64,000 bases of DNA, from NCBI RefSeq assembly GCF_004664715.2, contig NC_051084.1, forward strand, positions 58,585,334 through 58,649,333, written 5' to 3'. This DNA is from Peromyscus leucopus. Lineage: Eukaryota > Chordata > Mammalia > Rodentia > Cricetidae. Both the position numbers and the translations under genes were made by a program. Shown one piece after another: positions 1 through 10,324 of the stretch. The notes under the pieces are model-generated. The model was not told the DNA's origin and did not search any database. It saw only the letters and a list, made by a program, of their open reading frames with translations. Position 1 is the stretch's first letter. Each line of letters begins with the position of its first letter.

Positions 1-431
1 TAAGCTGCTTCATCTTCCTGGCTCATAGTTGATGACCCTGCCCTTTGAAGTGACATCTGTGGAGCCTGAGAAAATGTCATTTGTTTAGTTAGGGTCAAGG
101 GTTGTTGAAAATAATGGCCCACTTAGCCGGAAGGAGCTGATGAGCTAAAACTGTTTTAAATGGCAGCTTCTCAGATATCTATCATATAAGATAGTTTAAA
201 GAAAGACACGAACTGGCTGGACCACTTATTGGGCATTTTGTTTACTTGGAATGAATCAAAGAAGATTCTAGAGTAAATGGTCGAGAGGTTGAGGTTTTGA
301 ACTTGCTTCTGTTAGAAGAAGGCAAGTTAGAAAGTAGATCCTGAACTGGGAGGAAATTAGGTTTGGGTTTGCTATCTGCTTGCTTCCCCTCCACTCTGCC
401 CACCCCCACCCCGCACCCCACACCCCTGCAT
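1..431. other. Intergenic, nothing recognised
   Basis: Moderate-complexity sequence ending in a C-rich stretch at about 387-427. I see no gene, exon-like reading frame or repeat that I can name. Confidence 0.5.
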
Positions 432-569
432 TTGTTTGTTGAGACAGGGTCTCACTGTGTAGCCCTGACTGACTTGGAACAGACTATGTAGATCAGACTG
501 ACCTTCAAATTGCAGCCATCCTCCTGCCCCAGCTTCTCCAGTGCTGGGCTCGTAAACATGTGCCTAGCC
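432..569 (-). mobile_element. B1 SINE, old copy
   Basis: Read on the + strand it shows the inverted B1 layout: a short T-rich start, the GAGACAGGGTCTC motif at 441, a middle that still resembles the B1 consensus, and the GTGCTGGG motif near 541. It is clearly diverged. The B1 itself therefore points to the minus strand. Confidence 0.75.
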
Positions 570-1189
570 AAGACTGACTCTTACATAATGCCGTGGTCTC
601 CTAGTAATTACAAGAATGTGGCTTGCATGACAGGTCTGAAGTCCAGTGGACATCCTCGTGAGGGGCCTGTGGTGGCGGCAGTGTCTAAGGAGTTGTTGGG
701 TGAGGAGGCAGGACCGCTCACCCTCTCTGCTCTGGAGGGACCAAAGCAAGACAGTCACGTAGACAAGGAAGATACTGATTTGGCACCTACTAAGCAGAGC
801 AGATGGTCAGAGTTGCCAGGGTAAAGTACCAAGGTAAAAATGTAGAGATGGAGTGGGAGATGACAGATGGAAAAATATGGCACCAGAAGTGATGGGAAGC
901 TTTTGAAGGGTGGTGGGGAAAAAAAAAAAAAACTCTGGCAGGGATTCTCGGAGCCTGGGGAGAGTGCCCATCAAAGTTGCCAGGACCTGTGGCTTTGGGC
1001 ACGTGCGAAGATTATTATGTTAGTACCTCAGAGAAAAATTAAAAGAGGAAGCTGGGCCAGTAGAGCCTGGATAAGTACACGCACCGAGGGAGACACAAAG
1101 CCTTGGGCTGAGGGCTCAGCACCAGTTAGAGAAATAACCAGATGAAAAGAGCAGTTTTGCTGCTTTTTAATGAAGATGATGTTTATTGT
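570..1189. other. Intergenic, nothing recognised
   Basis: Apart from a short A-run near 909-922 I see no nameable element. Short open frames here have no family resemblance and overlap on both strands, as expected by chance. Confidence 0.45.
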
Positions 1190-1720
1190 TATATCTCTGT
1201 TTTTCATGGACACATAATCATCATACACATTTCTAGAATGCAGTGTGGTACTTCAATACACGTATACTACCGTCTGTAATGATCAAATGAGGGAAATTAT
1301 TATAACCACTTCGTTAAATTTCAGCCATTTCATTGGCTGAGGAAGCTTTAAATGTCTTTCTGCTCGTTCCTTATAGAACGTGGTATAAATTATTGTAAAC
1401 TGTTGTTACTGCTATGCAGAAATCTGGGACTCTCTCTTCCTAGCTTATTTTGGTTAACTCTTTCTGACCTTTCTACTCCTGTCCCCCCATACACTCTTCC
1501 TAGCCTCTCCTGACCACAGTTATACTCTCTACTTCTGTAAGACCCACTTTTTTAAAGCTCACACATATGAGAGTATGTGGCATTTGTCTTACTGTGCATC
1601 ACTCATTTCTTTTGACATAGTGTTCTCTGGTTAAATTCATGCTCCCACAAGTGATAGGACCCCACTCATTTTTATGACTAAATAGCATTCCACCATAGAT
1701 ATTTATCCCATTTAGGAGAG
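1190..1720 (-). mobile_element. Ancient L1 3' end (L1M-like)
   Basis: The + strand matches the reverse complement of old mammalian L1 3' sequence: the 'TAATGATCAAAT' segment near 1279, the 'AAGACCCACTTTTTTA' segment near 1540, and the degraded 'AATAGCATTCCA' segment near 1681. It is the 3' part of a larger minus-strand L1 that continues, with interruptions, to about 4890. Confidence 0.7.
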
Positions 1721-1734
1721 ATGTTTCTAGCAAG

Positions 1735-1799
1735 CAGAGAGAGAGACAGAGACAGAGACAGAGACATAGAGATAGACAAACACACACAGAGTGAAAGAG

Positions 1800-1851
<52 letters not shown>
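1735..1851. repeat. GA-rich purine microsatellite
   Basis: An imperfect (GAGACA)/(GA) tract, broken by a short CACACACA segment, ends in a nearly pure (GA)n run at about 1802-1850. Serine/leucine-rich open frames on the minus strand here are repeat artefacts. Confidence 0.95.
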
Positions 1852-1854
<3 letters not shown>

Positions 1855-1867
1855 GAACACTGAGACA

Positions 1868-1985
1868 CTGAGATGCTTTTAGAGGCAAAGAGATCACTTG
1901 AGTTTGAGGATAGCCTGGTCTACATAATTTCAGGCCAGCCACAGCTACATAATGAGAACCCATCTAAAAGCAAAGTAAAACAGAA
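1868..1985 (+). mobile_element. Truncated B1-like SINE
   Basis: It retains the B1 middle and right-hand part (GATCACTTGAGTTTGAGG, CCTGGTCTACATAA, GAGAACCCATCT) but lacks a recognisable 5' GGCCGGGC start. Confidence 0.55.
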
Positions 1986-2212
1986 CAAGAGAATAATGTA
2001 TAAGAATGAAGGTTAAGTTATCATCTGTTTCCTGGTGCTTCCATGTAAAGTAACCTTCCTCACTACCTTTTTCAATATTCTTTCTATGGAAGTATAATTT
2101 ATCACAACAAAATGTACTTATCCTGTGGATACAGGTAAAGGAGTTATATAATAATATAAATCCAGGTAAATCATCACTCCAAATAAGACACAAGTAAGAT
2201 TCCTAATGAGAT

Positions 2213-2425
2213 GAGGCCTGGTGGCACATGCTTGCACTTCCAGCCAGGAGGATCATGTATCTGACTGAGGTCACGTTGGGCTACATAGCAAGTTCAAGGT
2301 CAGCTTGAGCTACACAGGTAAAATGTTCCTCCATAGTCAAGGGCTAAGTATGTAGGTCAGTGGTAGAGTACTTATCTTGCCCAGAGCCTTGGGTTTGATC
2401 CTTAGCAAAACACCCCCCCCACACA
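2213..2425 (+). mobile_element. B1-like SINE followed by ID SINE
   Basis: The first half resembles a degraded B1 (GCCTGGTGGCACATGC start). The second half has the tRNA-derived ID layout (GTCAGTGGTAGAGTACTT and GGGTTTGATCC) and ends in a C/CA-rich run at 2411-2433. It may be one composite SINE or two adjacent insertions. Confidence 0.6.
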
Positions 2426-2509
2426 CACACACAGCATTTCCATACCTTCAGAAAGCTTCACAAGCACAGAGTGTCTAGTCACTCTCCATCCTGGTCATCA
2501 CAGCCAATT

Positions 2510-2735
2510 ATAGGGTTGATTTCTATAGCCATGTATTAGTTTTGGTAACTGGAATTATACAATATATATTCTTTTGCTTAGATTTTAACTGCATGTAATA
2601 ATTTTGAGACCCATGTGTGTAGTTTTGCTTTTTTTAATTGCTAAGTAGTGTTCCACAGTGTAACATCACTAATTCTTCACTAGTTCTCTTGTGTATGAAT
2701 GCTTAGACTATTTCTAGGCTTTGGCTAGCATGATG
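2510..2735 (-). mobile_element. Ancient L1 fragment
   Basis: The + strand shows the reverse complement of the old L1 ORF2 3' region, with a degraded version of the 'agtattccattgtgt' motif near 2646. It is one segment of the broken minus-strand L1 spanning 1190-4890. Confidence 0.55.
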
Positions 2736-3157
2736 ATTATTTTCATTGTCAACTTGACTATATCAGGAATAAACTAAAACCAAATGGCTGGGCATACTTG
2801 TGGAGGATTTTTTTTCTTAATTAAATCATTTGAAGTAGGAAAACCCGCTTCTACTTTGGATCTTTGAGGCAGAAATATACATCTTAAATCTGAGTCTCAC
2901 TTTCTGCTGGCATCCTATATTAAAGGATGTGGAAGAAGGAAATGTGCTCTTGGCCTGCTTGCTCTCACTCTTGCTAACAAATCTATTCCTTCACTAGCAT
3001 TAGAGCCTACTTCTTTTGGATTCTAGCATATACCAAAGACCAACTGAGACATCCAGCCTCGTGGACTGAACAGCTACTGGATTCTTGGACCTTTCATTGG
3101 TAGACAGCCATTGTTGGACTAGCTGGACCACAGCCTGTAAGCCATTCTAGTAAGTAA

Positions 3158-3205
<48 letters not shown>

Positions 3206-3254
3206 ATCATCATCTATCTATTCTATGAGTTCTATTCCTCTAGAGAACCCTAAC
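2736..3254 (+). mobile_element. Rodent medium-reiteration repeat
   Basis: It starts at 'TTGTCAACTTGACTATATC' near 2744, carries the segment around 'CATCCAGCCTCGTGGACTGA' near 3050, and ends at 'CTAGAGAACCCTAACACA' near 3238. I recognise this as a widespread rodent repeat but am not sure of its name. It splits the minus-strand L1 and contains a TATC microsatellite. Confidence 0.6.
3159..3204. repeat. (TATC)n microsatellite
   Basis: About eleven tandem TATC units followed by a short ATC run. It sits inside the rodent repeat at 2736-3254 and should be length-polymorphic. Confidence 0.95.
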
Positions 3255-3560
3255 ACAGCTAGTATAATAAAGCTGTTATGAATGGCCTTATATAAATCTT
3301 TTTGTGCATATTATTTTTATTTCTCTTGGAGTAAAATAGTTGGAATATATAAGTAGGTATATCTGTAACTTGTTTTCCAACATAGTTACACAATTCTATA
3401 TTCCTGTTGGCAATGAGAGTTTTAGTTGTTTACCTACTTGATATTAATATTGCCAATCTTGTAAAATATTTAGTCGTTCTAGCAAGTATAAAGTGGCACC
3501 ACACTGTGATTTTTATTTCTATGTCCCTAATGACTAATGATGGCCTTATTGGTCACTCAC
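3255..3560 (-). mobile_element. Ancient L1 ORF2 3' fragment
   Basis: It is the reverse complement of the L1 region near the ORF2 end: 'ATTTTTATTTCTCTTGGAG', a degraded 'TGTTTTCCAACATAG', and 'CCTAATGACTAATGATGG' near 3525. It continues the L1 segment interrupted at 2735. Confidence 0.7.
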
Positions 3561-3570
3561 GTCACGTATC

Positions 3571-4058
3571 TGTGGTGATATTGTGTTCCCCAAAATATTG
3601 TGCACCCTAATAAACTTATCTGGGGTCAGAGAACAGAACAGCCACTAGATATAGAGGCCAGAAAATGGTGGCACACGCACCTTTAATCCTAGCATTCCAG
3701 GCAGAGATCGGCCTAGATCTCTGTAAGTTCAAGGCCACTCTGGAAACAGCCAGGCATGGTAACAAGAGCCTTTAATCCCAAGAAGTGATGGCAAGAAGCA
3801 GAAAGGTATTTAAGGCATGAGGGCGAGGATGAGGAACTGGAGCTGGTTAAGCTTTCAGGCTTTTGAGAAGCAGTTCAGTTGAGATCAATTTGGATAAGGA
3901 CACAGAGGCTTCCAGCCTGAGGAAACAGGATCAGCTGAGGAACTGGCAAGGTGAGGTAGCTGTGGCTTGTTCTGCTTCTCTGATCTTCCAGTGTTGACCC
4001 CAGTGCCTGGCTCCAGTTTTGTTTTTATTAATAAGACCTTCTAACAATTCATGCTACA
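3571..4058. mobile_element. Cricetid-type LTR or composite repeat
   Basis: It begins TGTGGTGATATTGTG and ends near GCTACACA, the TG...CA form of an LTR. It contains B1-related blocks (CCTTTAATCCTAGCATTCC) and a segment around 'AACTGGAGCTGGTTAAGC'. The family is common in cricetid genomes in my recollection. No convincing target duplication was found. Confidence 0.55.
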
Positions 4059-4185
4059 CATATCTCTTTTTGTATTGCCTCTGAATCTTTTAGTATTTTA
4101 TGAGTCATTTGCCTTTTTCTTATTGTCTTTTGAATTCCTTATACATTTTCTCAGCCAATCTTTTGTCTTCTTCATGTTTTTCAAA
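4059..4185 (-). mobile_element. Ancient L1 ORF2 fragment
   Basis: It resembles the reverse complement of old L1 ORF2 just upstream of the 3255-3560 piece ('TTCCTTATACATTTTCT', 'AATCTTTTGTCTTC'). It is the next segment of the same broken minus-strand L1. Confidence 0.55.
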
Positions 4186-4515
4186 TATGTATTGGCTACT
4201 TTGCTATCACTGTGACAAAACATCATGACCAAGGCAACTTATTGAAGAAAGGATTTAATTAGGTTTATGGCTTCAGAGAGGTAGAGTCCATGATGGCAGA
4301 GCAAAGGCATGGTGAGAGGAACAGCTGAGAACTCACAGCTGGATCCGAAGCAGGAAGCTGAGAATGCCAGGAGGCTTTTAAAACTTCAAGGTCTGTCCCT
4401 GTGACACACCTCCTCCTACAGGGCCATCCTCCTAATCCTTCCCAAACAGTCCACCAACTGGGAGCCAAGTATTCAAACACATAAGCCTGTGGGGGCCATT
4501 CTCATTCAAACCACC
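4186..4515 (-). mobile_element. Rodent interspersed repeat, MaLR/URR1-like
   Basis: The + strand reads the complement of a very common rodent repeat: 'GCTATCACTGTGACAAAACA' at the left, 'CCAACTGGGAGCCAAGTATT' in the middle right, and 'CATTCTCATTCAAACCACCA' at the right end. Sense copies of the same family occur at 13986 and 40244. I am not certain whether it belongs with MaLR LTRs or nonautonomous DNA elements. Confidence 0.7.
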
Positions 4516-4529
4516 ACATCCTCTATATC

Positions 4530-4672
4530 TAGTCTGCCTTTTTTTCCCTTTAGAAGGACTTCATGTATGCTAGGCTGACCTCAAACTCACTGTGCAGCAG
4601 ACAATGGCCTTAAAGTCTGATATTCCTGTCTCTGCCTCCAAGTACTGGGGTTAAAGGTCTGAGTCACCACAG
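4530..4672 (-). mobile_element. B1 SINE, old copy
   Basis: Inverted B1 layout with 'GCTAGGCTGACCTCAAACTC' and 'TACTGGGGTTAAAGG' on the + strand, strongly diverged. Confidence 0.65.
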
Positions 4673-4890
4673 TTGCGTTGCATTTTACGTTGTTTTGAAA
4701 AGCAGGAAATTTAAAATTTAGAGATGTTTTATTTCAATTTTTTTCCTATGGCCAGTACATCTTCTGCCCTAAGAAATCTTTGTCTATTCTAAGGTGACAA
4801 GGGATGGATTTTAAACAAACAATTTTAATTTTAAGAAAGCTATACCAATTTCCTTCTTCCCTCCCGAAATATATGTTGTTACTTTTAGTT
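4673..4890 (-). mobile_element. Ancient L1 ORF2 fragment
   Basis: It resembles reverse-complement L1 ORF2 sequence containing 'TAAGAAATCTTTGTCTA' near 4769. It is the leftmost recognisable ORF2 piece, in element order, of the minus-strand L1 that begins at about 1190. Confidence 0.5.
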
Positions 4891-5034
4891 TAAAGTTATG
4901 GAGATGATAATTTTGGTAAGAAGGCAAAGTATGATCCGAGGAGAAAATTTCACATGTGTGTAAAATGACTCGTCACAATGAGGTTGCTAAATGCCAAAGG
5001 CCTCCTTTAAAGGAATGAATTCTTTTAAAGACTA

Positions 5035-5375
5035 GGAAAAAGAGGCCATGTTCTTTCATGAGCTTAATCTCTTCAGGCCACTATCACAAAAAGCCTTAGG
5101 CTAAATTGCCTATAAACAAAATGATTTTTGTTGCTTACTGTGTAGAGGATGGGAAGTTCAAGAATAGACCATCTAGACAGTATGTGGCTCAGAGATGCCC
5201 TCCTCTCCCTGCCTTCTCCTTGGTAGGAGCTTGAACCCCTAGTGTTAGGCACTAATCCTATCCATGATTATTCTGCCCTAATGATCTAATCTCCCACAGC
5301 CTCCCCACTTAACATAATCAAACTAGAGTTCAGCTTTCCATGTATTAATGCATAAGGTCACACATATTCAGATCG
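5035..5375 (-). mobile_element. MLT1-like ancient LTR
   Basis: The + strand resembles the reverse complement of an old mammalian MaLR LTR: 'GAGGATGGGAAGTTCAAGA' near 5146, 'GGCACTAATCCTATCCATGA' near 5249 and 'CCCTAATGATCTAATCTCCC' near 5276. It is strongly diverged. Confidence 0.5.
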
Positions 5376-6171
5376 GTGCTCATTATCAGCAATGGCAGTG
5401 CACTCCCTAAATCTGTCTCCTTTTGATTTTTTTTTCTTTCTGACAAACGAAGAGGAAAGCATCAGAAGACAGATAGGTAGCCATCAGAGAATCTGAGGGA
5501 AAGCTTACTAGCCCATCTTTAGAAAGGGCCAAAGCTGGAGTGGCTATGGAGCTGAGAGAGCAGGATGGGAGGACTAGGTTTCCATGCGGATGAGTGACAC
5601 CCTTCACCTCAACCCTATTGTTTCTGCTTGCTGATGGTCCTCCTCTGAAGCTTGGCTCTCAAAAGAAAAGTATCTAGGCGGTCACGTGTGTAGGATAAGG
5701 GCCGCAGATGGCAGTCATTTCTTGAAAATCCACTCAATAGGGAAGAAGAGTCATTGTTCAAAATAGAATAGAGGTATTGCTACTATGATAACCAGGGCCA
5801 GATTCAAGGCAGAGCTCTCCAATAAGTCTATTGTCCATGTATCTTTTAGCTTGGGTTTGTGTCTCCTGTTATAAAATTAAATAACTTATTCACTTACCTT
5901 TGAGTCTTTCCCCCAGTGAGCCTGTAGAAATTAGATCCCCGCTCAGGTCAGATCTGGGAGAGCAGAGTGCATCCCATCAGGCCTCTTTAGGTTTTGTTGG
6001 TAGTGCCATTTTCAATTTTGATGTTGACAGTACCTTTACGATTGCTTAGAATTTACCTTTCTAAACTGAAGTGCGGATTCTGAGAAATGTATTATGAAGT
6101 GGGGGAAAAGACAGATGTACCAACTAACATATGGTGTTTGATCAAGATCAGAAGTGAATTAGAAGTGACAT
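5376..6171. other. Intergenic, nothing recognised
   Basis: No gene or nameable repeat. Short open frames have no recognisable protein character. Confidence 0.4.
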
Positions 6172-6375
6172 AAATAGGACTGGCAAGATGGCGCAGCTGG
6201 GAAAGGTGAATCCTGCCAAGCCTGATGACCTAAGTTCAATCCCCAGAAGCCATAGGGTGGAAGGAGAGGATAAATTCTCATAAACTGTCCTCTGACTCAC
6301 ACACCCACACCACAATGCACAAGTGTGTCTACACACACACATAAATAAACAAATAAATAAATAAATAAATACAAA
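6172..6375 (+). mobile_element. B2/B3-class SINE
   Basis: A tRNA-derived start (GACTGGCAAGATGGCGCAGC) with an A-box-like segment, 'GACCTAAGTTCAATCCCC' as the B-box, and an A-rich (AAAT)n tail at about 6344-6370. Confidence 0.85.
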
Positions 6376-6457
6376 GAATTTAAAAGAAGTGCTACAAGCA
6401 GGATTTATAAAACAAAATTATATATGTTAGATTACATGTTTTAAAAAGTTACTTTAA

Positions 6458-6616
6458 GCCGGGCGGTGGTGGCGCACGCCTTTAATCCCAGCACTCGGGA
6501 GGCAGAGCCAGGCGGATCTCTGTGAGTTCGAGGCCAGCCTGGGCTACCAAGTAAGCGCCAGGAAAGGCGCAAAGCTACACAGAGAAACCCTGTCTCGAAA
6601 AACCAAAAAAAAAAAA
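6458..6616 (+). mobile_element. Young B1 SINE with intact duplication
   Basis: A near-consensus cricetid-type B1, from GCCGGGCGGTGGTGGCGCAC to a pure A-tail. It is flanked by a perfect 15-bp target duplication AAAAAGTTACTTTAA at 6443-6457 and 6617-6631. Intact CpGs, few visible differences and the exact duplication indicate a recent insertion. Confidence 0.97.
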
Positions 6617-6643
6617 AAAAAGTTACTTTAAAAGTTATGTTTT

Positions 6644-6782
6644 AGCTGGGCATGATGGTGCATGCCTTCAATCTTCAAGAGGCCCCAGGCAGAAGGATCT
6701 CTGTGTGTTTGAGGCCAGCCTGGTCCATATAGGGAACTCTAGGCCAGCTAAGGCTACATAGTAAAAGCCTGTCTCAAATATA
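6644..6782 (+). mobile_element. B1 SINE, diverged
   Basis: An AGCTGGGCATGATGGTGCAT start, 'GATCTCTGTGTGTTTGAGG' and 'AAGCCTGTCTCAAA' end. It lies just right of the younger B1 in the same orientation. Confidence 0.85.
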
Positions 6783-6879
6783 AGCATGTATATTTATATG
6801 TATCTCAGATATAAATATGAAGTGGAATAAGGTAGGAAAGACCAATTATTAAATACTGATTTATGTAGTGATTTACTTA

Positions 6880-7205
6880 AAAGAACAATTGTACTGCCTA
6901 CTTGCCAAGCATGACTTCACTTCTTACCTGGAACAGAAAGACCTGGAGGAATAGCGGAAACAATAGGTCATCGCCCTTAACAATCTGCTGACTGCCAAGT
7001 ATGCTTCTGTCAAACCCTTGCTTGCCTATCCCACCTTGTGATCTTTAGAGTATAAACCGATAATGTAAACTGGACTTTCAGGAGCTGTCCTGGCTTTGGT
7101 CCACCAGTGACGTCTCCTCCCTTCCACTCTCCTTGGTGACACAAGCGTTTGTTCCGGAAAACTTCCTGCAACATCTACATGAGTTATGTCTCTTCATTTC
7201 ACTTC
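6880..7205 (+). mobile_element. Possible solo ERV LTR
   Basis: It has LTR-like architecture: a segment rich in short direct motifs, a possible TATA box 'GAGTATAAACC' at about 7048, and a following promoter-proximal CT-rich stretch. I found no clear TG/CA ends or target duplication, so this is tentative. Confidence 0.3.
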
Positions 7206-7427
7206 CAGAAGCTGAATAGTTTCATATGCAAGTACCAACATTCAGTCTCATTGACTCCTTCAGTCTTTCAGCAGATATTTGTTGAGGGCACGTGTGTGTA
7301 TTAGCCCTGCACTGAAAGCTCTGGGTAAGCCGGTCTTTGTGCAAAATAGTCTGGCAGCTGTTATAGAAGTGATGAGGTTGTAACTGTTTCGTTTCCAGTT
7401 CTTGTGTGTTGTTTGTTTGCTTGTTTG

Positions 7428-7515
<88 letters not shown>
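7428..7515. repeat. (TG)n(AG)n compound microsatellite
   Basis: About 11 TG units change directly into about 33 AG units. Mirror-symmetric purine/pyrimidine tracts of this length can form triplex DNA. Confidence 0.97.
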
Positions 7516-7521
<6 letters not shown>

Positions 7522-7620
7522 AACAAGGTCTCCCTCTATGTAGCCCAGGTTGGGCTATGTTCAAACTCCTCATTCTTCAGCCAACACCACTCCTTGAATG
7601 ATATAACTGCAGCTGTGCAC
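7522..7620 (-). mobile_element. B1-like SINE fragment
   Basis: Inverted B1-like segment on the + strand with 'CAAGGTCTCCCTCTATGTAG' and 'CCCAGGTTGGGCTATGTTC'. The remainder is degraded and ends at a C-run at 7619-7627. Confidence 0.5.
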
Positions 7621-8226
7621 CCCCCCCTCTTATCCACCAATTCTTATCCCCCTCTACATAGCACAGTACTTGGAACATAGAAGGAACTCAAAAATCTATT
7701 GTTGACTGCATGGCCAAATGAACGTGAGGTGGTCAACCCTCCGGTCAAAAGACAGTGGGCTGGAGGAATGTACCAGGATGGGAAGGGGTGATTTCAGAAA
7801 AGCTGCCCACAGTTATTTAATTGTGCTTTAACCAAGTGCTTAGGAGAACAAAATCTAGATGTCAAGGGCTTCCACAGTCAGACATGAGGACAAGCCACCC
7901 TGTCCATGGTTAGATCAGGCCTTTGCCTTTAGATACATATGAGGATTGCTTTTCTGGTCTCCTCAGCTGCATTGCAGTCACTAAAGGATTGGCTGTGCTC
8001 TGCTGGCTACCTGTAGCAAGGATGACCACTAGTGTCTCTGTTGTTGTGCTAAAAGGATGAGGACGTAGGAATTTGGGAAATTCCTTTTCCTATGGTGAGC
8101 AGTGGAATGTTGTGAATTCTTGTACAAATAGGCACTTGCTTCATAATGAGCATTGGGAAAGAGTTCATTTCTGAAGAAAGGTGGGGACGAGGTGTGTGAG
8201 TTATCTTCAACAGAAGCTTTACTCTT
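7621..8226. other. Intergenic, nothing recognised
   Basis: No gene or nameable repeat apparent. Confidence 0.4.
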
Positions 8227-8395
8227 GGACCAGTGAGTGGGTAAAAGACATGCCACCAAGCCTGATGATCTGAAGTTGATTCTTGGAACCCATATGGTAG
8301 AAGGGGAGAGCCAATTCTCAAAGGGCATCCTTTGACCTCCACACATACACCATGGTAAGCACACTCACACAAACACACATAACACACAAATAAAG
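8227..8395 (+). mobile_element. B2/B3-class SINE, diverged
   Basis: It shows the 'CAAGCCTGATGATCTGAAGT' B-box region, 'TGACCTCCACACATACACCA' and a CA/A-rich tail. The 5' end is degraded. Confidence 0.75.
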
Positions 8396-8846
8396 ACACG
8401 TAATTACTTATATGTATGCATATGTAACATATGCATATAAATATTTCACTCTTTCTATGAAGAAGAGTATACCGGTACTTGATCATAGATCATAAAAGTG
8501 TTCTATACAGTTTTTAGGAACCACAAATAGCCTTCTCTGGTATAATTTTTTTTCTTTTTCAAAAATTTTTATGTATCTATTACCCGAACAGCCAATTCAC
8601 TCAATTTAGAGCAGGTGAAAAAACAAGTCAGATTCCCAATTTAAACATGACCTATTCTCCAGGGTAAAGATTTTCAGCTCCATCTGGTGAGACTGATGGA
8701 TGACCATGACTCATGGATGAGCATACACAGTCAGTTCCATTATGTGTGAATCCCTCCAGACTGAGCGTGATTCTCCTTCAGTGTCATGGAGCTGTAACTG
8801 ATTTTGTGAAGATTTCAATCTGCATGGGAAATGGGGTGATTTTATT
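8396..8846. other. Intergenic, nothing recognised
   Basis: AT-rich unique-looking sequence with short ATGCATAT palindromes near 8412-8440. Confidence 0.4.
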
Positions 8847-8995
8847 TTTTGGTTTTTTGAGACAGGGTTTCTCTGTGTAGTTTTGGTGCCTGTCCTAGAT
8901 CTCGCTCTGTAGACCAGACTGGCCTTGAACTCAGAGATGCACCTGGCTCTGCCTCCCGAGTGCTGGGATTAAAGGTGTGCGCCACTGCCTGCTGC
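8847..8995 (-). mobile_element. B1 SINE
   Basis: The + strand shows a T-rich tail complement, GAGACAGGGTTTCTCTGTGT, 'GCCTTGAACTCAGAGATGC' and 'GTGCTGGGATTAAAGGTGTG'. It is well preserved. Confidence 0.92.
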
Positions 8996-9145
8996 TCAGC
9001 TGTGATTTTGTTTTTATTTCTTGTCTGTGAATCATTGGATTTTGAAAGTTTTGTTGGGACGGCATGGTGAGAGATGGAGTCAGGAGTAAGAGGCGCGGTG
9101 GCAGAGGGAAGGAGAGGAGGCCTTCTTGTGTGATTTAAAAACTAT

Positions 9146-9146
<1 letters not shown>

Positions 9147-9196
<50 letters not shown>

Positions 9197-9362
9197 GAGC
9201 ACATTCCACTACATGGATGGTGTTATAACACGGATGTGGAGGTCAGAGGACAATGTGTGGGAGTTGGTTCTCTCCTGCCATCATGTAGGTTTTGGGAATC
9301 AAACTCAAGTTGTCAGGTTTGATGGCAAATGCTTTTTCCTGCTAAGTCTTCTCACCTCTTAA
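9147..9362 (-). mobile_element. B3-class SINE with (GT)n tail
   Basis: A (GT)n run of about 23 units at 9148-9194 marks the tail. Then come 'GAGGTCAGAGGACAATGTGT' and the inverted tRNA-like start. The microsatellite most likely grew from the SINE tail. Confidence 0.8.
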
Positions 9363-9389
9363 CAGCCTGGTGATGAAACTTTTAAATCA

Positions 9390-9490
9390 AAAAAACCTAA
9401 AACAAACAAACAAAAAAAAACCCAACCAACCAACCAACAACAACCAAAAAAAAAAAAAAAAAAAAAAAACCCAAAACAACAACAACATAT
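9390..9490. repeat. A-rich low-complexity tract
   Basis: AAAC, CCAA and AAC short repeats around a pure A-run of about 24 bases near 9446-9469. Confidence 0.9.
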
Positions 9491-9800
9491 GTACTTATCC
9501 TCAAAGGCAAACTTGAAGGCTGTGTAGAGAAGTGACATCATTTTGTCCAGGTAGCCCCTCCAGAAAACAGGGCACTAAACCTTGAGGAGGCGGACAGTGC
9601 TGCCCCTTATCACTCTGCTTACTGGTGTCAGGCCTGGAGATCATGGTGGCGATGCTGCTAAGTAGGAAGTCCTTGGTGAAGGAGGTATATTGCTGTATGA
9701 TGGCGACAGGCAGTAGGTCTGTGAATGGGCAGCGTGCCAGAAAGGTTACTGCCACCAGCTCAGCTCTATTGTTGCCAGACCAGAGGGCCTGCCCCTTCTC
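9490..9800 (-). pseudogene. Unidentified coding-like island, disrupted
   Basis: On the minus strand a frame from about 9755 reads down with balanced, protein-like composition, including the segment LARCPFTDLLPVAIIQQYTS. After about 60 residues the sense-like reading appears to move to a neighbouring frame that contains YLDKMMSLLYTAFKFAFEDK near 9500-9560. A frameshifted gene copy is one explanation; chance is another. I do not recognise the parent gene. The adjacent A-tract has the wrong polarity to be its poly(A) tail. Confidence 0.25.
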
Positions 9801-9839
9801 ATCTTGATCTGGGTTAATGGCATCTCAACGTTACCTGCC

Positions 9840-10310
9840 TCCCAACTTAGGAGTCCTGGTGTTATTCTCACCTCCTTTCTCTCACACCCCACAAACAGTC
9901 AGCTGCCAAATCTTGCTGCTTCTAATTTTAAAATGTCACTTGATTCTGTCTCTCTCAAATCCAAAGCTATTTCCTTAAAATAGGCCTTCATCATATCTTC
10001 TTGGGACTGTTATAGCAATTCTATCATCTGTTCCTCTGATAACAGGTTCCCCCATCCAGGCTCTCCATGTTGCCACTGTATCACCAAGAACAAAGCCTTT
10101 GAAGTCATCCCCCCCTCCCCTCCATAAAAACACCTATTGTCCTCTTGCCCCTGGCATTCAAACCCTATAGCTTGTTTCAAAGCTTATACACCTTGGCTTT
10201 AATCTACCTTTTGTGTCATGGATTCTGCTTTACTTTCACATTCTCCATATACATTCCAGATTCCGGTAGCCTGCTACGATCATATGTCTTTCATGTAATC
10301 TTGTACTTTC
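9840..10310 (+). mobile_element. L2 LINE fragment
   Basis: It resembles degraded mammalian L2 3' sequence, with an imperfect match around 'CTGGCATTCAAACCCTATAG' near 10151 and C/T-rich composition. The element seems to resume at 11325 after younger insertions. Confidence 0.5.
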
Positions 10311-10324
10311 ATGAGTCTGTATAC

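Noticed and set aside
1599..1963. Three overlapping Ser/Leu-rich minus-strand frames
   Set aside because: They are translations of the GA microsatellite, not proteins.
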